A stretch of 64,000 nt of DNA, from assembly GCF_035083965.1 (NCBI RefSeq), contig NC_089727.1:20882769-20946768 (forward strand), read 5' to 3'. A program made the translations under genes and the position numbers. Below, piece after piece: positions 41,799 through 53,700 of the stretch. How positions within the stretch are numbered: the stretch's first letter is position 1; every line of letters begins with the position of its first letter. Source of the stretch: Branchiostoma lanceolatum. Lineage: Eukaryota > Chordata > Leptocardii > Amphioxiformes > Branchiostomatidae. The notes under the pieces were generated by a model. That model saw only the letters and a program-made list of their open reading frames with translations, had not been told where the DNA came from and did not search any database.

Positions 41799-44700
41799 TG
41801 TTGATCAGTAAAGCAGAGGCTGATGCCCTGCTTTACTATCTGGGTAGAAGAAAGACAAAATCGGCCACTGACTGGGAACATGAAGTTTTCCAGAACCTAT
41901 CGGTTCTAGAGCACAAGTCTTGGCCCGAACCCTTTGGCCTGAGGGGAACTCAGGAGTCAAAACTACAGACGAAGAGCTTCCAGCGCAAGGCGAGGGGCTT
42001 CGAGTGTGTGGAGGGTGAGCTGCGAAAGCAGGGGAAGCTCGTCATGATAAAGGAAGACTTCCCAGAGATCATGCGGGCTTACCATGATAACGCGTCTCAC
42101 CCGGGCATCACCGCCATGAAGCTGAAGGTAACGTCAAGGTCCTAATAAGGGAAAAATGTGGGGTCTGTTGTTATGTTTATTTGCCATATGGGAAGATTTA
42201 CTGTATCAAAGAGCCCTTGTTTTGTTGGCTCTTACATCTATTTTGAACTTATTATTGTATGTTGAATCTGTATGTTTGATGATGTACTTACTGTTCATTT
42301 TATGTGATAGTTTGACTGTTATTTGTGACTGGTAAAATCCACTGTAAAATAGACAGGTTACACCACTGAACTTGGATACCTTGGTTAGATATGACAGACA
42401 TGAATGAATAATCAATGCCATGCCTTTTTCAGACAGATTGCAAGGAATCCCCAGGAAGTAACCAAACATAACATTGTTTGTATATGGAGAGTATATGTAA
42501 CATATGTATATATGTGTCATAATGAAGAGCTTTCACAATACACTGTATTAATGTTATCTTTCAGATTCCCTTTATCCTCCAGCTTTCACAGATATATGAC
42601 CATTACGATTCGATAAAGGTTGCAGACTATGTGAACAACTGCTCAGTTTGCCGGACTTATAAGGTACAATATAATATGTATCATGCTCTTTGTCATTGTT
42701 TATCATTGTGAAGGACTCACTAGTAGTATAATCATCTGTCTTCAAACTAAACTACATGTACCTGACTTGTGTGATGCTGCATTATGTTGAATACTTTAGT
42801 TGATAAAATTAAAGATATTATAAACCTGGTGACAAAGGCTGATATACTTCTGAAGTGTGTTTTTCATGTATAAAAGTTTTCTAAATCTAAAGATAGAAAA
42901 GATAGAAAGATAGAAATGTAACCAGTGTCTTCAGATATTATGTTACTTTTGCTTTCAGAGTTCTAACACCAAGATCCAACACAACCAGCCCATAAGTATC
43001 AACAGACTCTTCCGACGTCTTGGCATTGACTTTGCCTCCATCAACTTCCACGACGGTACACCGAAGAGAAGGGTCCTGTATGCGATTGACTATTTCAGCA
43101 GGTAACATATCAATATGACTACAAGCGTTATGATATACAATGAATGTGCATCATATACTTGATAAAGGAAATGTTGCCTCCATCCCACAGGTACTAGTGG
43201 TTTGTTAGAAATGTACCCAAAAAAGTAATTATTTTGTTGCTGTTTTTACACTTTAATGTATTAGGATTTAAAAGTTCATGTCTTTGGATTGACTGTATGA
43301 CACGTGGCCCCATTGAGTCCTCTTCAATCACATGAAATGAAGTTTCCATTGATGCCTATTGCTAAATATCTACAGCCTTATCATTTGTCAGACTTCCAAT
43401 TTTATCATTTCAGTGCTTTGTTACATGAAGTTCACAATAACAAAAATAGTTTAGGAGCTTTAATCTAGATCTGCATTCTTTGTTTTGGAAGTTTGACTGA
43501 ATCGGTTGTCCTTACTCAGTATATTGATATGACAATCTGTTTTGTTTGCCTACTGCTGTCTTTCCAGATTTGCTTGGGGGTGGGTTATGCCAACCACAGA
43601 TGACACCGTGGATGAACAGGTGGCACTGACAGTAGCAAAGCTACTGCTCAATCTATGCCTCACTCTTGGGATTGTATGGGAGGAGCTGCAAAGTGACAAC
43701 GGCAGCGAGTTTGTATCCCATGTTGTCAGGTTTGTATGATTTAACGCTATCATATACATGTAATATCTTCTCATAACCTACAGACCTACAAACAGTATCA
43801 AATACTAAAGCATAGTCATAAATATCACTGAAATATGTATCAAGATTGAACTTGGTATTGATCTTGGTTACGTTGATTGAACCATGTTTTCATCAGTAGA
43901 CCTGTAATTTCACTTCCAACACTTTAATCAGTTAAATATATATAACAAGCACATCCGTCATGAAAAATACATTTACCAGTATGTTAACCCTTATCTTATG
44001 TTGTGAACAGTATTGCATCATGGTGTTTCTTGTTTCTTCTTACTATTACAGGGAACTAATGAAGGCCCTGGGGGTCAAGATTGTTCTTGCCAACCCAAGG
44101 AGCCCCACAACAGGTGGCAGGTTTGAGCGAGGGATTCAGACCATCAAGACAAAAGTCTCAGCCCTCTTGGCACAGAACAGATTAGACAGCAGTGTGAGCA
44201 TGACTCCACAGGAAGTGCTACAGAAAGCACTGTATGACTATAACAAGTGGGTATTTTCATATTGATACTGCTTGTACTATGCAATATCATATTAATGCAG
44301 CAATTTTTTCTCTTACTCTGATTTTTTTCTTATACTGAGTCTTGTTTTGCATACAATAACCTTTGGGCAAAATTGAGCATTCATATCTGTCTGCAATAAA
44401 ATGCGCTCTTTTCTAGCTTCCAAATTGTGTTCTTTTTTCCTTTACTGTAAAGCTCCTGTCATCAGTCTCTCCATTTCCGGGGAAGGAACCTGTGTCCTGT
44501 TGACGTTTGGTATCCGTTGTACAAAACCAGGAGGCATCAAATTGAGACCATCAACACTGACAGTCCAGCTGACCTCCTAACCACATACGCTGACCCACCC
44601 ATCTTCAACAGGTGAAGTACACATCTTCCCTGGATATCTCTGTGATTGAAACAAACCAAAAATTTTGTAATCAGATACAATGTACTTCTCGAGAAAAAAA

Positions 44701-47700
44701 AGTGTCACTTACATGTGTATACTACCCTTAATAATGAGCTTTTTAACAGCATAGCATACCTTCATTTTCAGTGATGACATGGAGGAGGCACTTGCTGTGG
44801 TATCCTGCGTGGCAGAGGCTGCAACTGTGGCGTCTCTGGTTGCAGAGGGCAAGATAGCTACCAGGGATGAGCAAGTGGTATGTAATAGACATAATAACTG
44901 TATATGGCAGCTTTATATTCCAGGACAATGTTCTGCTATGTTGGCAGTGTCTTCATGTGCTGTACAGCTGGTGTTGCCAATTTTTATGGGAAGTTCCAAA
45001 TTTATGTTTGGATCATATTTTATTTCAGCTGTATGGAAAAGTACTGGTAAATGCATTATAGTACATTCTATGGTGTATTTCCATAAAGGTGTTTAGCAAG
45101 GCATTCTGATACACTTTAAACAACTGATCATCTTTTCTTTTCATCAGACCCACTTTGTCAAGGCTGGTGATGAGGGCTACCTCAAGCTAGATATCAATGA
45201 CCGCCGTGCAGCAGGTACTGACCGACGACAGGTCAGGGTCAGGGTTCTAGATGTGAGGCACAACAAGTTAACCATGGAAGTCCTGGATGATGTAGGGGAA
45301 ACAACAGGAATGGTACTTCAGAGAAATTACCACGTGTCACAGCTCATCATCAAAAGGTATTTTAACACTTATCATCTACCAAAAGTATGTTGTCTAGTGT
45401 GTGCACTAAAGGTAATAGAAATATCCACTCTTACTCTCAAATCTATTTGTAACAATACTGTGTCACTTTCCTTGATATAACCAGGCAGAGTCAGGAACCC
45501 CACAGTCAGGATGGCACAGAGTCTGGGATGGCTGCCTGGAGACAGCTTTATGGGTCCCAGAGGCAAATGACAGGGCGTGTTTTGTCGGCATGCCTGCACA
45601 ACAAGGGGTTGTTGTTCTACGCTTCAGAGCTCGATGGAGGTAATGGTAACATTTGCTGATTGCATCTACCTGTTATCAAGTACAGTTCTGTGCATTTGAC
45701 ATGTGCCATTCAATGTTAATTTTTCATTTAAGAATACTCTATGTGTTATATATGGCTGTGAAGATAGAATGTCGAAATCAGTAAGAAGATTATAAGTTTG
45801 TCATGACACATTGTTTCAAGTGTAATGCTTCAAAAAATCAGTTTCAAATTATGACAGAAGGGATGATGATTGCAGTCATTTACCATTTAAAGCAAAGGTT
45901 AGCCTTCCATTAACCAATCTATTGAATATCCATTTTGTGAGGCTGTTACTTTACCTCCTGTCAGTCCTGTGTAATATATATAACTTCCCCATTCTCCAAT
46001 CCATAACTGATATGTCCCTTTGTTGAATATTTAGTATTCTTTAGTATAAAAACTTGAAGCTGGGCTATCCTTTTTTGACATGGATGAAACATGAATTTGC
46101 ATGCTTTGTCATTGCAAATAAAGCATGTTGGCCTTTTGTTGTTACAGGTGCTGCAACTTTCTTTTCAAAGAATGGTGAGGGGATTCTCATCAGCTGGTAC
46201 CAGTCGATGCAGAGCTACATGTGGACCTCTGTCCCACCTCAACTGCAGGCGGCATTCCAGCCGGGTGTGGTTGTCATGCTAATAACTGCCTTTAAAGAGG
46301 GAACATTGGCTCTACAGGTGCCAGCAGAGTGTCCAGATGACATACGGACCTATCAAGAGGTAGATTGTCAAATTTACTTATCAATTGACAATGTTATAAT
46401 ATAGACAGGCCATATAAGTAATTAAACTTTAGAATTATGTCATTGTCAGTAAAAATATTTCTAAAACAAGTGTCATATATTGTTGCAGGCCATCACAAAG
46501 TGCAACCTTCCATACCTGTCATCAGACAGAAGTGGTGAGCTGTCAGCTTGCATTGTTCCCGTTGCACTGATTGGAATCATATGGCCCCAGTTAAAGGACA
46601 GCCGTCTCCAAGAGCTATCTGTTTGTAAGTTTCATCTACTTGGTTATGTTTGTCCTTACCTATGGAGGGCTTTGTTATGACTTTAAGGTTTGTGAAAATT
46701 TACCATTTTAAACCTAAGATAGCCTGACTGTCTTTCGGTATGTAATTCTCTCTTTTACTGTAGACCTCCATGTGCCAGCCAGTCACAAGTGTGACATCTG
46801 CCAGCGACAGAGACCAATGTGGAAGTACTGGCGATGCACAGCCTGCAATGCTTCCTGTTGCATGGAGTGTACACAGGTTCTCCAGACATGACCACCCTCC
46901 TAAGTTACAAGAAGGTATTCAGCAGCGTTTTATGTCCTTAATTCATTGCTTAGGATCATGGAATGCAACATACATGACACATAAACCTGTCAACATTCAA
47001 TAGTCGTACAAATACAGCAATGAAAATCTTTCTGTGATACCTGTTACAGACATTGCTGACACAAGAGGGCCCAATGTTAAGTTGCAGCAGGATAGTCTGA
47101 CTGAGCAGGCAGAGCCAGTAGGAAATACACAAGAGACCAGGATGGGTGAGACTTATCCATTATATAAAGTGAAGTTTATTGCAAGTTCATGCCCGTGGTC
47201 TAACTGCAAATACATGGTAAAAACATAGGGAAAAATATACATGCGTCAGAAAACTATATATAAACAGAACTGATTGCAAGCTTTGGAAAGATCAAAGACC
47301 CCTTATATTTTAAGATCATATAGCAGTCTCTTAATCTTCTACATGCTGCCTTACCCTGTACAACCAATGCAAACATGATGCCAAAAGGAGACTTCTACAG
47401 GAAAAAGGTTATTGAATAATATGTCAATACATATGTTGCAACAAATATATTTACATCACAGTTCCAGGTACCACTGATGTACGGGAAGTGACGCTAGTTA
47501 AAGCAGTTTCAACTTTGGATGGAAAAGTTCCAACACAGACAGCACCAGGGCAGAAGTGCTGTGGTTGCAGCAAAGTTCCAGTTTGTTCCAGCAGTAACTG
47601 CAACTGCAGGAAGGCAGGGAAAGTGTGTGGGACTAAGTGCAAATGTGCCAAGAAACATCTAGACTGCAAAAACAAGAACAGTGTGGAGGTGAGATCAGTT

Positions 47701-50700
47701 TTTGGTACTGCAGGACCTATATGATATGGCTGCAATGATGTTTGATAGCAGAACTGCTTTTTTGTCTTGATGTACTAAAGCCATCCTTACATCACGGCAA
47801 ATGATGCTGCAAAGAATTACTTTCCTGTTACCAGCTGTTACGGTGAACTTAACAAAGAACATATTATATTCATAACAATTGGAGGTACCATTGATGTTGA
47901 CTTATTTTTTTTGTATGATAATACCTGTTGTTATTTTTGCTCACTTGTTATTCCACCTCTCACAGGTCCAAAACAACTGCAGTACTGCTGTTCCCAGGTC
48001 TTCGTTGGCACATTCATGTAAGTTAGATATGAAATAGACGGATCAAATTCAAAACATAATGTTAGATTTCTTGTGTTCGTGCTGCATGTTTTCAAGTTAC
48101 TGCCAGCCGCTGATGACATATAAGAATTCAAACGATTAACCGCCATTGTAATTGTTTTAAAATCTTTATAATTTAGTTGAAGGTTGTCTAAATATACTAT
48201 TGTGTGTTGTTTATATCTACTAGGGAGAAAGGTTGACCTGTATGAGCTGAGCAGAGGCCTCATGTTGATGGAAGGTGGTACACCTGATGTCCTGCAGCAG
48301 AGGGCCCAAACTGCAGGACTCATGTTTCGTGAACCAACCCCGAAAGATGGGAATTGCTTTTTCTGGGCCATCAATGACCAACTGCAGAGAGATGCCCTAA
48401 GAAAGGAAGGAGCTAAGACAATGTACCAAGGAGACATTAGGGAGGCAGTGACCTGCTATATAAAAGACCATCCCAAAACGGTGCAGTTTGATTTCACTAA
48501 CTTTATGATTCTTTTTCTTTTTGCTTATATGGTGCTTCTGTTCCTGCATAGGGACACATTTAGTAAGTAGAATGCAAGTAGAAAGATTCAATATAATATC
48601 ATCTGTCAGTATCATTGCTATGTAGCTGACACTTTTTAATGTAAATGACAATAACATGTAACATTATTAATCATCATATCTCATTACATGTCCTTGCAGA
48701 CAAATGGTGAGTCAATAGTCGCTTTCACGGCTGAAAGAAGCCTAGATGAGTACCTAGCAAAGATGTCCCAAAATGGCTCTTGGGCAGATCACATCTACGT
48801 GCAGGCCATAGCTGACTTCCTGAAGCGAACCATTCACATTGTTTCGACAAGTGGAGGTGAAGATGGCTGCTTCATCTGTGTGGAGCCAATAGGTGGGGAA
48901 AGTGAAGGGACCCCCCTTTTGTTGGGACACTACGCTGAGCGTCATTACCAAAGCCTGGACACAACAGGTATTGTGCTTTAGATTTTTGTCTTTTACACAA
49001 TGTAAACTTTAAAAGAAACACAGTGCTGTGATATGTCATACACTGTAGACGTTCATTGTCTTCCCACAATAGTCTTCCTTGCTTTCTATGAACAATATAT
49101 ATTTTTTATACATTTTGATCATGTCATACATCCACGCTACATTTCAGCTGCTTTAGGCTCCAGTCCTTCACCACTCCAAGGCTCCAGTCCTTCACCACTC
49201 CAAGGCTCCAGTCCTTCACCACTCCAAGGCTCCAGTCCTTCACCACTCCAAGGCTCCAGTCCTTCACCACTCCAAGGCTCCAGTCCTTCACCACTCCAAG
49301 GCTCCAGTCCTTCACCACTCCATGATGATGAGGTGTGAATTAATTTGATTTTTATTGGATCCCAGGTATATCCGACGACCGTGGATTGTTGAACTCCACG
49401 GCCGTGCAATTCATCAATGGGGTGATGAACTCCACGGCCGTGGAATTCATCGATATAGTGATGAACTCCACGGCCATTCCGCGACGATATAGTGATGAAC
49501 TCAACGGCAATGCCGTCACTAATAGCGACGATTCGCCGTGGAATTCATCGATTTAGTGATGAACTCCACGGCCATTCCGCGACGATATAGTGATGAACTC
49601 AACAGCAATGCCGTCACTTATAGCGGCGATTCGCCGTGGAATTCATCGATTAAGTGATGAACTCCACGGCCATTCCGCGACGATATAGTGATGAACTCAA
49701 CGGCAATGCCGTCACTAATAGCGGCGATTCGCCGTGGAATTCATCGATTTAGTGATGAACTCCACGGCCATTCCGCGACGATATAGTGATGAACTCAACG
49801 GCTATGCCGTCACTGATAGCGGCGATTCGCCGTGAAATTCATCGATTTAGTGATGAACTCCACGGCCATTCCGCGACGATATAGTGATGAACTCAATGGC
49901 AATGCCGTCACTAATAGCGGCGATTCGCCGTGGAATTCATCGATTTAGTGATGAACTCCACGGCCATTCCGCGACGATATAGTGATGAACTCAACGGCAA
50001 TGCCGTCACTAATAGCGGCGATTCGCCGTGGAATTCATCGATTTAGTGATGAACTCCACGGCCATTCCGCGACGATATAGTGATGAACTCAACGGCTATG
50101 CCGTCACTGATAGCGGCGATTCGCCGTGAAATTCATCGATTTAGTGATGAACTCCACGGCCATTCCGCGACGATATAGTGATGAACTCAACGGCAATGCC
50201 GTCACTAATAGCGGCGATTCGCCGTGGAATTCATCGATTTAGTGATGAACTCCACGGCCATTCCGCGACGATATAGTGATGAACTCAATGGCAATGCCGT
50301 CACTAATAGCGGCGATTCGCCGTGGAATTCATCGATTTAGTGATGAACTCCACGGCCATTCCGCGACGATATAGTGATGAACTCAACGGCAATGCCGTCA
50401 CTAATAGCGGCGATTCGCCGTGGAATTCATCGATTTAGTGATGAACTCCACGGCCATTCCGCGACGATATAGTGATGAACTCAACGGCTATGCCGTCACT
50501 GATAGCGGCGATTCGCCGTGAAATTCATCGATTTAGTGATGAACTCCACGGCCATTCCGCGACGATATAGTGATGAACTCAACGGCAATGCCGTCACTAA
50601 TAGCGGCGATTCGCCGTGGAATTCATCGATTTAGTGATGAACTCCACGGCCATTCCGCGACGATATAGTGATGAACTCAATGGCAATGCCGTCACTAATA

Positions 50701-53700
50701 GCGGCGATTCGCCGTGGAATTCATCGATTTAGTGATGAACTCCACGGCCATTCCGCGACGATATAGTGATGAACTCAACGGCTATGCCGTCACTGAATGC
50801 ACACCATTATAATTGAATCAGCTAATATGACATAATTCGGATAAAGTTGAAAAAAATGTTTAGATATTTAGCCGTGTTCGTTGTGATTTCATAGACATAG
50901 CGATGGTTTTGCATGCCTCATTCCATACCAAGCTTTTCGATATAGCGATAGTTTTGTGTGCGTCATTCGATGTCAAACCTCTTTCATATCTTTGTTTTGA
51001 TACCAAATGCGGAATTTGTATAGTTTTGTAATCTAGATGCAGCGACGCTAGAAGATCATACAAGTTCTTTTTGTTCATCATCACATGTGTTCTTTGTGTT
51101 TTGTGGATAAGTCAAGTCAATGTTTATTGCACAACAATTGCAACAGGTACATGACCGTAACATTTTTCAACACCCTATAATGTCGCTACTTTCGAAATGT
51201 CGATAACAAGTTAATGTATTCGATATGTCTGCACATGTGACAAATTTGTTGATATTCTCTTCTCGAAGAGTGCTCGAGACTGGGGATGGTTTGTCTATAT
51301 TTTTTTACTCGAGTAGATGATACATCATATATATGTATGTAGTTGTGAATAGAATTGTGTGTATAATGCGACTTTGAAGTGTCTGTGTGTAGTTGTTGTC
51401 CGTAACCCACTGTAAGGACACATCTTATACGACAGCGCGTGCCACCGACAACTTGATAATCGGGAAATCGGAGCTGGCGCACAGAAACTTTGACTGTGAT
51501 GATGCTTAAGAATACCTTTTCTTCACATTCATTCATGTGCTAGAGCAATTACCGAGCAATACAAGTTGACCGTTCAGCTGCGTTGCCCACAAATTGTAAA
51601 CATAGGTAGTCAGTCGCAAGCTAAATGAAAATATAATCGGCATTCCGCTCGGAATATTTTAAAACTGGGTTCAAATTCAATTTAATGGGCAAACATGTAA
51701 AACTATAGAATAAACATGTTAAGGTATTATTCACTTTTTTCGGCGAAAAGTGTCAACACATTTAGCGAACATTTGGCATCTTTAAGTTTTTAATCTTATA
51801 ATCGGCCGTGATTTGAAACAAAAGAAAACATGGCGCCGGTGTTAGACACAAGCTATCCCGTGAGACCTTGCGTTTGGGGTGGTAGTTTTGAATGTACTTA
51901 TGATGTATTGTCATGTTTGATTTTTCCAAACTATCATGGCACAAAAATGACAAATTCTTCCACACAACACACAGCGATCACCACAAGGGACGCTCAAACA
52001 CACCTTGGTACCAAGGCTTGTACAATATCCTTGTTGGTCGATGGCTCAAGCTCTGACAAGTTGGAAAAAGTCACAATACGAAGTACAGACAAACCAACCA
52101 CCCTAAACGCAAGGTCTCACGGGATAGCTTGTGCTAAACATCGGCGCCATGTTTTTCTATTGTTACAAAATATTCAAAACCGTCTCTATTTAACCTCATT
52201 GGACTGACTTAGCCGACTATAACCTACATAAAGATGCCAACTATGACCTACATAAAGATTCCGACTATAACCTACATAAAGATGCCGGTTTGTGAATATA
52301 AGTTTCAGATTATTAAAGGAAAAAAGTTTATCTGCCAAACTTTACAGGCGAAATTGTGTTTGTCTTTGTATGAGGATACCGTGTATTTACCAAACTACAC
52401 CACCGAAATACACATGAAGGTGGATGAAATCTACCAAAATACAGTATGATTTTATGAGTAAACATCACAGGCTGCTATATTTCGACATAGAATAATGTAT
52501 CTATTGTCCTGGCGACAAGAATCTTTGAGACAGAAAATCGTTTCCTGCCTTGGAAATCCTGGTTGACCTCACCCGGCGCCATCCTTGTCATATCTTACGC
52601 CATTTTTAAAATAGTGGCATCTGAGTCATTTGAACACACAGGATGGTGAAATGTGTCGAAAAATAGTATGATTTGATGAGTAAATATCACAAGGTGCTAT
52701 ATTTTGGCATAAGATGATATATGTATGGCCTTGGCGATAACAAATTATACCACTGTTATTATAAGGCATGGCGTATTTATGGTAACAAAGATAGCGGCGG
52801 TCTTTTTCCTGTGGCCAGGGCAATAAATATTCTATGTCGAAATATAGAAACCTGTCATGTCTACTTATCGAATGATACTCTATCTTTGTAGATTTCTCAT
52901 ATTACGACAGAACTATAGTGGGCCCATGCCTGTACCATACTGTACTATAGGCATAACAAACAAAAGAAAAAAACATGGCGACGATGTTAGACACAAGCTA
53001 TCCCGTGAGACCTTGCGTTTTGGGTGGTAGGTTTGAATGTACTTATGATATATTGCCATTTTTTCCAAACTATAATGGCTCATTAAATCCACAAATCCTA
53101 AAACCGCGTAGTTAAATTTCCCGATGTTTTGGCTACGCGTACGATGGCGAAAATTACTGAATCGCCCGTCGCACCGCCGCCGATTTAATACGATACGGCG
53201 GTTTCATAAATTATGCAAATGAAACCGGTGTATGAAACACCGGTTTTTGAACCACGGTGGTTAGCGGTATCTGCTATTAGTGACGATATCGCCGTTGAGT
53301 TCATCTCTAAATCGTCTTGGAATGGCCGTGGAGTTCATCACTGAATCGATGAATTCCACGGCGAATCGCCGCTATTAGTGACGGCATCGCCGTTGAGTTC
53401 ATCACTCTATCGTCTCGGAATGGCCGTGGAGTTCATCACTAAATCGATGAATTCCACGGCGAATCGCCGCTATTAGTGACGGCATTGCCGTTGAGTTCAT
53501 CACTATATCGTCACGGAATGGCCGTGGAGTTCATCACTAAATCGATGAATTCCACGGCGAATCGCCGCTATTAGTGACGGCATTGCCGTTGAGTTCATCA
53601 CTATATCGTCGCGGAATGGCCGTGGAGTTCATCACTAAATCGATGAATTCCACGGCGAATCGCCGCTATTAGTGACGGTATTGCCGTTGAGTTCATCACT

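Noticed and set aside
42565-42591. Extra nine codons (IPFILQLSQ) at the start of integrase exon 2
   Set aside because: In frame either way, but the pyrimidine-rich run ending TTTCACAG looks like the real acceptor and brings the H2C2 spacing closer to that of known integrases.
49124-49409. Minus-strand open frames with perfect WSGEGLEP- or VVKDWSLG-type repeats
   Set aside because: They are antisense readings of the 24-bp coding minisatellite; the plus-strand exon fits splice phases on both sides.
51830-52207. 125-codon plus-strand open frame inside the foldback element
   Set aside because: It simply translates both inverted arms of a MITE; no independent support.
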